A stretch of 40,291 nt of DNA from an uncultured Collinsella sp. Lineage in GTDB: Bacteria; Actinomycetota; Coriobacteriia; Coriobacteriales; Coriobacteriaceae. The notes under the pieces are model-generated. The model was not told the origin of the DNA. It saw only the letters and a program-made list of their open reading frames with translations, and ran no database searches. The position numbers were made by a program, and so were the translations under genes. This document shows positions 15,471 through 24,109 of the stretch, piece after piece. The first letter of the stretch is position 1, and every line of letters begins with the position of its first letter. The stretch is taken from assembly GCA_900541135.1 (NCBI GenBank), contig UQIG01000018.1, forward strand, positions 1-40,291, written 5' to 3'.

Positions 15471-16481
15471 CTAGCTGCTCGCGCGTTGCACGAGCTTAAC
15501 GGGGACAAGCGTCTCCATCTCGGGCTCTTCGCCGCGCAGCAGGGCGAGCAGGGCCTGACATCCCTCGTGCGCGAGGCGCTCGGGGAAGCGGCGGATGGTG
15601 CTGATTTGCGGCGTCGGAAGCTGCGCGTAAACGGAATCGTCGAAGCCGATGAGACGGACGTCTTCGGGTACGCGCTTGCCGGCGGCAACGAGCGCACGCA
15701 GCGCGCCCACGGCTGCGTGGTCGCTATGGGCGAAGACGCCGTCGACGGGGTAGCCCGTGGAGAGGAAGTCGGTCACGAGCTCTTCCGACTCGATGATGCT
15801 CGGCTGCTTACCCGGGACAAACAGCTGGTAGTCGCGGCGTAGCGGCATTCCGTGCGCGGCGAGCGCCCGCTCGTAGCCCATCTGGCGCTCGTTGCCGGGG
15901 TAGTTGGCGGTAAAACTCGAGATGCTCAGGATGTCCTTGCAGCCGCGCTCGATGAGGTGCTCGGTCGCCATGTAGCCACCGCCGATGTTGTCGGAGCCCA
16001 CGTGTGGGAAACCGAGGTCGTTTTCGGGCGCACGGTCGATGCAGACCACGGGGATTCCGTGGGGGACGAACTCGCCGTCGAGCCTGCGCAGGCCGGAGAT
16101 ACAGATGATACCGTCGGCCTGCTTGCTTGCCAGCGTGCGGAAGTAGTCACGCTCGCGGGCGGGGTCATTGGCGCTGTTGCAAACAAAGACCGAGTAGTCC
16201 TCGGTTGCCAGCTCGCGCTCCACATGCAGGGCGATCTTGGAAAAGAAGTCGTTGGAGATGTCCGGCACGATCATGCCGATGGTCCGGGACTGGGCCATAC
16301 GGAGGCTCTTCGCCGCCATGTTCGTGACGTAGCCGTATTCCTTTAGGGCGGCTTCCACGCGTTTGCGGGTGTCTTCGGAAAAACGGCCGCTGCCGTTGAT
16401 GACGTGGGAGACCGTGGCGACGGATACGCCGGCCGCGACGGCAATCTGGCGCATGGATGGGCGCTTGCCTGGTGTGGGCAT
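15471..16481 (-). CDS. LacI-family transcriptional regulator, 336 aa
   Basis: Sugar-responsive repressor. The N-terminal LacI helix-turn-helix is clear (MRQIAVAAGVSVATVSHVIN, residues 9-29) with hinge helix AAKSLRMAQSRTIG, followed by a periplasmic-binding-protein-like sensor (about 65-330) with IGMIVPDISNDFF and VDGVFAHSDHAAVGAL. AGGAGG lies 4 nt before the ATG at 16481. Divergence is not from a shared promoter: the AlsE-RpiB operon converges on it. The palindrome at 16505 in its own promoter and two copies before the AlsE gene mark its likely regulon. Confidence 0.93.
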   Translation of the reverse strand: MPTPGKRPSMRQIAVAAGVSVATVSHVINGSGRFSEDTRKRVEAALKEYGYVTNMAAKSLRMAQSRTIGMIVPDISNDFFSKIALHVERELATEDYSVFVCNSANDPARERDYFRTLASKQADGIICISGLRRLDGEFVPHGIPVVCIDRAPENDLGFPHVGSDNIGGGYMATEHLIERGCKDILSISSFTANYPGNERQMGYERALAAHGMPLRRDYQLFVPGKQPSIIESEELVTDFLSTGYPVDGVFAHSDHAAVGALRALVAAGKRVPEDVRLIGFDDSVYAQLPTPQISTIRRFPERLAHEGCQALLALLRGEEPEMETLVPVKLVQRASS

Positions 16482-16504
16482 GGGGCCTCCTGCTGCTTTC
16501 GGGT

Positions 16505-16520
16505 GGTTAACAGATTAACC
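16505..16520. promoter_or_regulatory. LacI-type autoregulatory operator
   Basis: GGTTAACAGATTAACC is a perfect GGTTAA-N4-TTAACC palindrome 24 bp before the LacI start. It matches the two sites at 14078 and 14112, so the repressor probably controls itself and the AlsE-RpiB operon. Confidence 0.8.
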
Positions 16521-16533
16521 GAGATTGTAGCGC

Positions 16534-16734
16534 ATGCGCGATGTCGTAATGGGTCGCTTCGAAGTCGTTTTGTCGCGCTCGGTCTGCACCTTGGATAAGA
16601 AGGAGTTCGTCGAGCACTCCGATCTGGAGCGCACGCGCGCCAACATCCCGCTGTTCCAGCAGGGCATCATGATACAGCAGCTCAACTCCGAGAAGCTCGT
16701 GGTCGAGACCATGGTGAAGTTCTGCGGCCAGTAA
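16534..16734 (+). pseudogene. Short coding remnant, 66 aa, family unknown
   Basis: Not recognised. The frame from ATG 16534 encodes protein-like sequence (KEFVEHSDLERTRANIP and QQLNSEKLVVETMVKFCGQ) that looks like the C-terminus of a larger enzyme, but no ribosome-binding site precedes it and the expected N-terminal part is missing. It abuts the LacI promoter, and a weak hairpin (16766-16787) with tttg follows. It may be the tail of a gene lost by deletion. No other gene is seen in 16521-16820. Confidence 0.4.
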
Positions 16735-16826
16735 TTACTGCATCACATATTCTGTTGTCACCTGGGAGGCTTGTTTTTGCGGGCCTCTTTGTGTTGCTAT
16801 GGAGCCCTGGCCTGTCGATAAACAAA

Positions 16827-16857
16827 GCGCCCGCTTGCTGGGGGAGCAAGCGGGCGC
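16827..16857 (-). terminator. Terminator of the cell-wall signalling operon
   Basis: Perfect 13-bp stem gcgcccgcttgct/agcaagcgggcgc with a 5-nt loop, followed on the minus strand by tttgtttat. It lies 52 bp after the pknB stop codon. Confidence 0.9.
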
Positions 16858-16909
16858 CTGTGAGCGAATATGTTTGCGGCGAAAGCCGCGATGAGCGGTG
16901 GGGTGGCGA

Positions 16910-18871
16910 CTAGTTGGTCGTACCGGAATCGTCGCCCGTGCTCGTGCCCGAGCCCGAGCCCGAACCAGAAAGTGCGACCGTCAGCGTAATCGTGCTGTCG
17001 GTGGACTGCTTGCCAGTGGGGGAGACGCCCGTAACGGTGGCATCCTCGTTACCGCTTACGGGATTGCCGTTCTGGTCACAGAAGCCAATGTTATAGAAAC
17101 CGGCGTTGTTGAGCGCGGTAACGGCGGCGGAGATGCTCTTGCCGTACAGGTTGCCCGGGACGGTGGCCTTGCCGGACTTCTTGGCAATGACGACGGTAAT
17201 CGTGGCGCCGGGCTTCTGCTTGCCGCTGGGGTTCCAGCTGATCACGGTGCCCTCGGTAACCGAGTCGTTCTCCTGGTAGCTCACGTCGACGCCAAAGCCT
17301 GCCATATCGAGGGCGTTGCGCGCCTGGGCCTCGGTCATGTCGGTCAGGTCGGGGACGGACGTGGTATCCGGGCCGCTCGAGACCTTGTACGAGATGGTCG
17401 TGCCCTTCGCGACTTCCTTACCGGCTTCGGTGCCCTGCTCAAAGACCTGGCCCTCATCAGCCTCGTTGGCCTCCTCGGAGGCGTTGCCCTTCAGGCCAAC
17501 GCTTGCCAGTGCGGCTTCTGCTTGGTCCTTGGTCAGGCCGACAAGTTTGGGAACCTCAACCTTTTCGGAGGGCTTGGGGCCCTTGGAGATTACCAGGTTC
17601 ACCTTGGTGCCCTTGGTCTTCTTGGTGTTGCCGTTGGGCGTCTGCTCGGCGACCTTGCCCTCGTCGACATCGTCGTTGTAGCTTTGGTCGATGGTGCCGA
17701 CCTCGAGGCCGGCTTCCTTGATCAGCTCGACGGCGGTCTGCTGGTTCTTGCCCAGCACGTCGGGCACGGTGACCTGCTCGCCGCCAAAGAGTCCTGTGGC
17801 AAAGGCCACCACGATGCCGATGACGGCAACCGCTGCCACCACGGCGGCGATGATCTTGTTCTTGTTGGATTTGGGCTTTTCGACCTCGTAGGAGCCGGTG
17901 GAGCCCGAAACCGAGCTACGGGCGGTATTTTGGCCGCTCACGCCCGAGACGGGACGCACCATGGCGCGCGTCTGATCGGAAAGCTCGCGAGTCTTGGTGG
18001 CGCCCAGCTCACCGGGGGCACCGATGATGCGCGTGGGCTCCGAGACGTTGACGGCACGGCCCGACAGGTAGCTGTTGAGCACCTGACGCAGCTCGTCGGC
18101 GGTCTGGAAGCGGTTTGCCGGGTCCTTCTCCATGCACTTGAGGATGATGCGCTCAAGGTCGGCGTCGACACCGGAGTTGATCTGGCTCGGCGGAATAGGC
18201 AGCTCGTTGACCTGCTTGAGTGCGACCGAGATAGCGTCGTCACCGTCAAAGGGAACGCGGCCGGTGGCGCACTCGTACATCACGACGCCCAGCGAGTAGA
18301 TATCCGAGGTGGGGCCGAGGTCCTGACCACGGGTCTGCTCGGGGCTGACGTAGTGGGCGGTTCCCAGCACGTTGTTGTCTTGCGTGAGGTGGCTGTTCTT
18401 GGCGCGCGCGATGCCAAAGTCCATCACCTTGATGTTGCCGTCGGGCAGCACCATGATGTTCTGCGGCTTAATGTCGCGGTGGATGATCTCGTGCTTGTGG
18501 GCGACCGAAAGCGCGGAGCTGATCTGCGAGCCGATCTGGGCGACCTTCTTGGGGTCGAGGGCGCCGTGGCTCTTGATGCCGCTCTTAAGGTCGGTGCCGC
18601 GCAGGTACTCCATGACGATGTAATAGGTGTCGCCGTCCTTGCCCCAATCGTAGACGCCCACGATATAAGGGGAGGAGAGACCGGCTGCTGCCTGGGCCTC
18701 TTGCTTAAAGCGTGCGGCGAAGGTTGCGTCGCCAGCATACTGCGGCAGCATAATCTTGACGGCTACCGTGCGGTCGAGGACCTGGTCCTGTGCGCGGTAG
18801 ACGGTCGCCATGCCGCCTGTTCCCACCTTATCCTTGAGGAGGTATCTTCCCCCGAGGACCCTCTGTTCCAT
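16910..18871 (-). CDS. pknB: Serine/threonine protein kinase PknB with four PASTA repeats, 653 aa
   Basis: Transmembrane kinase that senses peptidoglycan fragments and phosphorylates cell-wall proteins. From the ATG at 18871: G-loop GTGGMATVY (17-25), Lys39, HRDIKPQN (132-139), DFG (151-153), juxtamembrane linker, one membrane helix (about 339-362), then four PASTA repeats (about 367-630) and a Ser/Gly-rich tail. This start is preferred over the ATG at 18886 because AGGAG lies 5 nt before it and inside the longer version. It is the last gene of a minus-strand run with fhaA, fhaB, the phosphatase and the RodA-PBP fusion, the classic actinobacterial order. The 132-bp gap to the fusion gene is the largest in the run, so it may also have its own promoter. 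Confidence 0.95.
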   Translation of the reverse strand: MEQRVLGGRYLLKDKVGTGGMATVYRAQDQVLDRTVAVKIMLPQYAGDATFAARFKQEAQAAAGLSSPYIVGVYDWGKDGDTYYIVMEYLRGTDLKSGIKSHGALDPKKVAQIGSQISSALSVAHKHEIIHRDIKPQNIMVLPDGNIKVMDFGIARAKNSHLTQDNNVLGTAHYVSPEQTRGQDLGPTSDIYSLGVVMYECATGRVPFDGDDAISVALKQVNELPIPPSQINSGVDADLERIILKCMEKDPANRFQTADELRQVLNSYLSGRAVNVSEPTRIIGAPGELGATKTRELSDQTRAMVRPVSGVSGQNTARSSVSGSTGSYEVEKPKSNKNKIIAAVVAAVAVIGIVVAFATGLFGGEQVTVPDVLGKNQQTAVELIKEAGLEVGTIDQSYNDDVDEGKVAEQTPNGNTKKTKGTKVNLVISKGPKPSEKVEVPKLVGLTKDQAEAALASVGLKGNASEEANEADEGQVFEQGTEAGKEVAKGTTISYKVSSGPDTTSVPDLTDMTEAQARNALDMAGFGVDVSYQENDSVTEGTVISWNPSGKQKPGATITVVIAKKSGKATVPGNLYGKSISAAVTALNNAGFYNIGFCDQNGNPVSGNEDATVTGVSPTGKQSTDSTITLTVALSGSGSGSGTSTGDDSGTTN

Positions 18872-19003
18872 TCCTGCTCCTAACATAACTATTCGCTCAA
18901 CGATGTGTGTAGTACCTACGATGTGGCCGCTGGGGCCGTGTGGCGCGTTGCCGCTAACTCTTCGGCCGCGGCGCGCCTCGGGTGTCCGATTCGATCATGG
19001 GCA

Positions 19004-21874
19004 TCACGCTCCCTGTGCGGCAAGCGCCGCAGTCAGGACGATACCGGCGATCTTGGCGGCCTTGACGTCATGCTTGTCGTAATCCTCCAAGGCCACCGAG
19101 ATGGCGACCGTGGGTGAATCGTAAGGCGCAAAGCCAACGAACATCGAGTTGACGTTGGTGCCGCCAGTCTCGGCCGAGCCGGTCTTGCCGGCGACCTTGA
19201 CGCCGGGGATTTGGGCATCGGTGCCGCTGCCGGACTGGACGACGGCAAGCATGGCCTGCTTGACCTGGTCGGCCGTGGCGGAGCTGACGGCCTGACCCAG
19301 CGAGCGGGACTGCGTGGTCTTGACCACGGTTCCGTCCGGGGCAAGTACCTGGGCTACAAAGTACGGGTCCATGACCACGCCGCTGTTAGCGATGGCGGCG
19401 GCAATCACGGCGTTTTGCATGACGGTGGTCTGCGGGCCGGGCGTGTGGTCCATGCCGACAGGCTGGCCGGCGCCGGCCCAGGCGGTCTCCCACTCGGTCA
19501 TGAGCGACGGGTCGGCCATGATGGAGGCCGCGGAGGTCAGGTCCTGGCCGAGCTTTTGGCCGTAGCCAAAGGCGTTGGCAAACTGCACGAGCGTGTTTGC
19601 ACCAACTTCGTTTGCCACCTGGCCAAAGACGACGTTGGAGGACACGGCAAAGGCCTGCTGCAGGCTGATGGTGCCGTAGCTCTCGTTGGCATAGTTGGTG
19701 ACCGGTGCGTTGCCGATGTCCATGGAGCCGGGCGCCTGGTAGGTGCTGGTAAGGCTGGCGGTACCGGTCTCGAGTGCCGCGGAAAGCGTAACGACCTTAA
19801 ACGTTGAGCCCGGCGTGTACAGCGCGTCCATGGCGCGATTGTACATGGAGCCGTCCTCGCCGCCGCCCGTCTGCAGCAGGGCATCGATGTTGGTGTTGTC
19901 GTAGGTGGGCGAGCTGGCACATGCGAGCACCGCGCCGGTACGCGGGTCGATGACCACTACAGCGCCCTTAAAGCCCTTGAGTGCCTGCTCGGCCGCCGTC
20001 TGGATACGCGAGTCGATGGTGAGCTTGGCGGTGTTGCCCGGCTGGGTCTGGCCCGCGAGCGACGCGATGGCATTGTTCCAGCTGGAGTAGTCCTTAGAAC
20101 CGGTGAGCGTGTCGTTCATGACGCTCTCGATGGCGGTGGTGCCATACTGCTGGCTCACGTAGCCAACCACGTGAGCTGCCAGGTTACCGTTGGGGTAGGA
20201 GCGTACGTAGGTGCCGTCCTCCTGCTGCAGCGACTCGGCCAGCGTCACGCCGTCGGACGTGATGATGGAGCCGCGCTGGATGTACTTGGAGCGGGCGATG
20301 GTGTGGTTGTTGGTCGGCATGTCCTGATAGTCCTTGGCCTTAATGACCTGGACATAGGTGAGGTTGCCGATAAGGATGGCGAACAGCGCCGTAAAGGCAA
20401 GCACGGCACGAGTCAGACGGTTGGCAAGTGCCACGCGGCCGAGCACGCCGGACTCAGGCGTGTCGAGCAGGCGACGACGCATGCGAGAACCCGCGGAGCG
20501 GTTACCGTGGCTGTAGGAAGGTGCGTTGGCAAAACGCGTACCGGTCGGGGCAGCGGCGGATGCGACCTGGTCATCGGTGATGGCGGCCATGGTGCCGGTG
20601 CCGGTGAGCTCGGCTTCGCGTCCGGTTGCCTCGTCGCCGGCGCGCAGCAGGAGCGCGACGATGATAAAGCTCGCCAGCAGAGAGGAGCCGCCCTGGCTCA
20701 TAAAGGGCAGGGTGACGCCGGTCAGCGGGATCAGGCGGGTTACGCCGCCAACGATCAAGAAGGCCTGGAAGCTGATGGCGGCCGTAAGGCCTGTGGCACT
20801 AAAGGCGGCGAGGTCGGATTTAGCGCGGGCAGCCGTGGTGAGGCCACGCACGGCAAAGAGCATAAACAGGATGAGCACGGCGCCGCCGCCCAAAAGGCCC
20901 ATCTCCTCGCCGATAGCCGAGAAGATAAAGTCGGACTCGACGACAGGGATGTTGTTGGCCATGCCGTTGCCGATGCCAACACCGACCAGACCGCCATCGG
21001 CAAGCGAGAAGAGCGACTGGACGATCTGGTAGCCCTGGCCCTGGGCGTCCTTAAACGGATCGAGCCAAACCTGGAAACGCACCTGAACGTGAGACAGGAA
21101 CTTGTAGGCGCCCACGGCTCCAACGGCTAAGAGCGCAAGGCCGATAACGACATACGAAAAGCGCCCCGTGGCAACGTAGAGCATCAGCAAGAAGATGGTG
21201 TAGAACAGCACGGCCGAACCCAGGTCGCGTTCGAAGACGACGACGAGCAGGCACACACCCCACACGGCAAACAGCGGCAGCAGCAGTCGCAGGCGAGGGA
21301 TCTTAAAGCCCAGAATCTTGCGGTTGGAGATGGAGAGCAGCTCGCGGTTCTCGGCCAGGTAGCCGGCCAGGAACAGGACGATAAAGACCTTGGCGAACTC
21401 GCCGGGCTGGATGGTAAAGCCCGCGACGCGAATCCACAGCTTGGAGCCCGAGATCGTGGTGCCGATAAAGATAGGCAGCATCAGCAGAATGATGCCGATG
21501 ATGCCAAAGGTGTACTTGTAGCGCATGACCACGTCGAGGTTTTTGACTAGTGCAAGCGTTCCCACCATGAGCGCCACCGAGACAAACAGGATGATGAGCT
21601 GTGAGATGGCGAGAGCGGGGGCGAGACGCGTCACGAACGTGATGCCGATGCCCGAAAGTATAAATACGATGGGCAGGATGGCGGGGTCGGCACCGGGCGC
21701 CAAGATGCGCACGGCAATGTGGGCCGCGGCAAAGGCGGCAAAGAGGCCGATCGGTACGGCGAGCGTCTCAAAGGAGATGGCAGCGCCCGCGGTGAGGACG
21801 TACATCGCATACAGCAGGATGACGGGGAACGCCGAGGCGATGAGCAAGAGCAGCTCGGTGTTGCGGCGACTCAT
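19004..21874 (-). CDS. RodA/FtsW glycosyltransferase fused to class B penicillin-binding protein, 956 aa
   Basis: One uninterrupted frame joins two cell-wall enzymes that are normally separate genes. Residues 1 to about 430 form a SEDS polytopic membrane protein with about ten to twelve hydrophobic helices (FtsW/RodA/SpoVE type), which polymerises glycan strands. After a linker of about 50 residues and a further membrane helix (about 487-505) comes a class B PBP transpeptidase: SxxK with Ser690 (GSTFKVVT), SxN (AVSSNVVFG) and KTG with Lys897 (AGKTGSAE). ATG at 21874 is chosen (GGGAG 8 nt upstream); a GTG three codons earlier is less likely. It lies between the phosphatase and pknB, where other actinobacteria have rodA then pbpA. 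Confidence 0.93.
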   Translation of the reverse strand: MSRRNTELLLLIASAFPVILLYAMYVLTAGAAISFETLAVPIGLFAAFAAAHIAVRILAPGADPAILPIVFILSGIGITFVTRLAPALAISQLIILFVSVALMVGTLALVKNLDVVMRYKYTFGIIGIILLMLPIFIGTTISGSKLWIRVAGFTIQPGEFAKVFIVLFLAGYLAENRELLSISNRKILGFKIPRLRLLLPLFAVWGVCLLVVVFERDLGSAVLFYTIFLLMLYVATGRFSYVVIGLALLAVGAVGAYKFLSHVQVRFQVWLDPFKDAQGQGYQIVQSLFSLADGGLVGVGIGNGMANNIPVVESDFIFSAIGEEMGLLGGGAVLILFMLFAVRGLTTAARAKSDLAAFSATGLTAAISFQAFLIVGGVTRLIPLTGVTLPFMSQGGSSLLASFIIVALLLRAGDEATGREAELTGTGTMAAITDDQVASAAAPTGTRFANAPSYSHGNRSAGSRMRRRLLDTPESGVLGRVALANRLTRAVLAFTALFAILIGNLTYVQVIKAKDYQDMPTNNHTIARSKYIQRGSIITSDGVTLAESLQQEDGTYVRSYPNGNLAAHVVGYVSQQYGTTAIESVMNDTLTGSKDYSSWNNAIASLAGQTQPGNTAKLTIDSRIQTAAEQALKGFKGAVVVIDPRTGAVLACASSPTYDNTNIDALLQTGGGEDGSMYNRAMDALYTPGSTFKVVTLSAALETGTASLTSTYQAPGSMDIGNAPVTNYANESYGTISLQQAFAVSSNVVFGQVANEVGANTLVQFANAFGYGQKLGQDLTSAASIMADPSLMTEWETAWAGAGQPVGMDHTPGPQTTVMQNAVIAAAIANSGVVMDPYFVAQVLAPDGTVVKTTQSRSLGQAVSSATADQVKQAMLAVVQSGSGTDAQIPGVKVAGKTGSAETGGTNVNSMFVGFAPYDSPTVAISVALEDYDKHDVKAAKIAGIVLTAALAAQGA

Positions 21875-21890
21875 AAGCGGCACTCCCTTT

Positions 21891-23690
21891 CTAATTCTTA
21901 TCGGAGGCTTCGGCCTCGGCGGACTGTTCGGCGGTTTTCTCGGAATCTGATTCGGAGGTCGATCCCTGATTGGTGTTGTCGCGAATCGTTTGCGCGTCGA
22001 TCACCTGGCGGGTCTGCTCCTCGTCGATCTGGTGGCGGTACTTGGATATCGTGTCCTGCGCATCGTCGACACTTGTTTGCGGAATGCCCGCCTTGAGGCG
22101 GTTTTGCGTGTCTTCGGGCAGGTCGGACAGCTTGATGCTGGTTTCGCTTTCGAGCCAGTGGAGCTTGAGTCCGAGTGGCTTGCCGGGCAGGCCGCGCCAG
22201 ACGGCGACATTGCCCTGGTAGGTACCCAGGTAGTACGAGCCGGTGACACCCGTGTAGGCCCAGATGCCAGCTGCCAGCACAAAGACGAGGGCCAGGATGG
22301 CGGCGATAGTAACGTTGCGGCGACGCACGCGTTGCGCCTCGCGCATGACGCCATCGTCAACCAGGTCAACGACTACTACGGTCACGTTGTCGTGGCCACC
22401 GGCGGCAAGCGCCGCGTCCACTAGGTTGTCGACGCAGATTTGCGCGGTTGAGGACTGCGTGGCGATGTTCTCGATATCGCTATCGGGAATCATGCTCGAG
22501 AGGCCGTCGGAGCACAGGATCAGGCGGTCGCCTTCCTCGATATGCAGAGTGAAGTGGTCGGCATACATGGCGGGGTCCGAGCCCAGTGCGCGGGTGATGA
22601 CCGAACGGTTGGGGTGGACGCGAGCCTCGTCTGCCGTGATCTCGCCAGCGTCCACGAGCTCCTCCACGTAGGAGTGGTCGCGGGTCACGCGGATGAGCGT
22701 GCCCTCGTGGAGCAGGTAGGCGCGAGAGTCGCCCACGTGGGCGATGGCGAGCGTGTCGTTTTCGATATAGGCGCAGGTGGCTGTGCAGCCCATGCCGGGC
22801 TTGCCCAGGCCGTTCAGGGCCGCCTCGATTACGGCGGCGTTGGCTGCCTCGACGGCTGCGGCCAGGCGCGCTGCGTCGGCGGACTGCGGGGCCGTCTTGG
22901 CAATAGTCTCGACGGCGATGGAAGAGGCTACCTCGCCGGCGGCGTGACCGCCCATGCCGTCGCATACGCAAAAGAGCGGCGACTGCACCAGGTAGGAATC
23001 CTCATTGTGCGGGCGCACGCAGCCAACGTCGGAGCGGGCGCCCCACATGAGTTGCGTGGTGGTACCGGCATCATAGGTCGAGTCGGTCTCGATGCGCTCC
23101 TCGGTCAGGGGCTCAAAGCTCATGGTCGAGCCGGGGTCTTTGAGCTTGGCCTCAACGGCAGCAACGTCGATCTCGGCGGTGTCACCGGGAGAGACGGTGT
23201 CGGTCTCGGCGTTTGATTCGGAATCGCCGGTGTCCGGGGAGTCGGGCTCCTCGGAAACGCGGGCGGTCGACTCGTCGTCTTGCGGGCTGACGTCTATAGG
23301 CTCGGGCGCCGGCGTAGACGCGGGCGCAACCTCGGATGCCGGGGCTATGGGAAACGCCGGCGCGGCGGGCTCGGGTGCCGCAAACACCGCAGCGCTCTCG
23401 TTGATTGCCGCGGCGACGGGCTCTGCAAAGTGAGCCGGCGCCGGGGCTGCTTCGGGCGCTGTGGGCTGTTCCGCAGCATGTGCGCCGATGGGCGCCGCTA
23501 CGGCATCCTCTTCGTCCTCGTTATCGGCTAGATCCGAAATATCATGCGTTACATGCGAAAGAGGCAGGGAGAACACGGTGTCCTCGGGTTCCACGGGTGC
23601 GGAGCCCGCCGGAGCGGCGTGGGCCGGTGCAGCTGCGGCGGCAGCTGGTGCCTCGGTCATGGTTGCGGACTTGTTCTCCTCGTCGATCAT
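21891..23690 (-). CDS. pstP: PP2C-family Ser/Thr phosphatase (PstP-like), membrane-anchored, 599 aa
   Basis: Removes phosphate from targets of the kinases in this cluster. The PP2C domain spans about 215-445: RSDVGCVRPHNEDSY, DGMGGHAAGE (244-253), GDSRAYL, SDGLSSMI and GGHDNVTVVVV, including the metal-binding Asp residues. A membrane helix (about 459-480) and an extracellular tail rich in Ser, Glu and Asp follow. The first about 210 residues are Ala/Pro/Glu-rich and low in complexity, an extension that PstP of Mycobacterium does not have; a start at Met190 or Met215 would give the usual length, so the true start is uncertain. The ATG overlaps the fhaB stop by 4 nt. Confidence 0.9.
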   Translation of the reverse strand: MIDEENKSATMTEAPAAAAAAPAHAAPAGSAPVEPEDTVFSLPLSHVTHDISDLADNEDEEDAVAAPIGAHAAEQPTAPEAAPAPAHFAEPVAAAINESAAVFAAPEPAAPAFPIAPASEVAPASTPAPEPIDVSPQDDESTARVSEEPDSPDTGDSESNAETDTVSPGDTAEIDVAAVEAKLKDPGSTMSFEPLTEERIETDSTYDAGTTTQLMWGARSDVGCVRPHNEDSYLVQSPLFCVCDGMGGHAAGEVASSIAVETIAKTAPQSADAARLAAAVEAANAAVIEAALNGLGKPGMGCTATCAYIENDTLAIAHVGDSRAYLLHEGTLIRVTRDHSYVEELVDAGEITADEARVHPNRSVITRALGSDPAMYADHFTLHIEEGDRLILCSDGLSSMIPDSDIENIATQSSTAQICVDNLVDAALAAGGHDNVTVVVVDLVDDGVMREAQRVRRRNVTIAAILALVFVLAAGIWAYTGVTGSYYLGTYQGNVAVWRGLPGKPLGLKLHWLESETSIKLSDLPEDTQNRLKAGIPQTSVDDAQDTISKYRHQIDEEQTRQVIDAQTIRDNTNQGSTSESDSEKTAEQSAEAEASDKN

Positions 23691-24103
23691 CGACGGTTCA
23701 CCTTCATGACCACGTCGCCAATCTGGACTTCGTCGCCCTCACGCAGCGTCGCGGGCTCCACGAGCTGGCGACCGTTGACGAGCGTGCCGTTAAGCGAGTT
23801 GAGGTCCTCGATGATGAGCGCCGGGCCCTGCAGCGAAAAGCGCGCATGCGAGGCCGAGACGAACGGTTCGTTGATGCAGATGTCCGAAGATGGCGAGCGA
23901 CCGACGATGACGGGGCCGAGCATGTCTACGTGGATGCCGCGGATACCGCGCGGACCCTTGTCCACATCAATCGTCCAGATAGCCGAGTCGCGGCGCTGCC
24001 CGCGCACAAGTCCCACGCCGGTCTTCATGACGGCGAACAGGAAGATATAGAGCAGGGCGACCAGGACGATGCGGCCTGCAAAAAGGACGATATCGATGTT
24101 CAT
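23687..24103 (-). CDS. fhaB: FHA-domain protein FhaB-like, membrane-anchored, 138 aa
   Basis: Binds phosphothreonine on kinase targets at the division site. An N-terminal membrane helix (about 8-27) is followed by a FHA domain (about 60-135) with VIVGRSPSSDI, PFVSASHARF and DLNSLNGTLVNG, the conserved Gly-Arg, Ser, His and Asn residues that form the phosphothreonine pocket. It overlaps the phosphatase gene by 4 nt and follows fhaA by 6 nt, so it is co-translated with the signalling operon. Confidence 0.93.
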   Translation of the reverse strand: MNIDIVLFAGRIVLVALLYIFLFAVMKTGVGLVRGQRRDSAIWTIDVDKGPRGIRGIHVDMLGPVIVGRSPSSDICINEPFVSASHARFSLQGPALIIEDLNSLNGTLVNGRQLVEPATLREGDEVQIGDVVMKVNRR

Positions 24104-24109
24104 AAGCGA

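Noticed and set aside
16898..18883. A 661-codon open frame on the plus strand opposite pknB
   Set aside because: It is the antisense shadow of a clear kinase-PASTA gene. It has no ribosome site, and its Gly/Val/Asp-rich composition is what high-GC antisense frames give.
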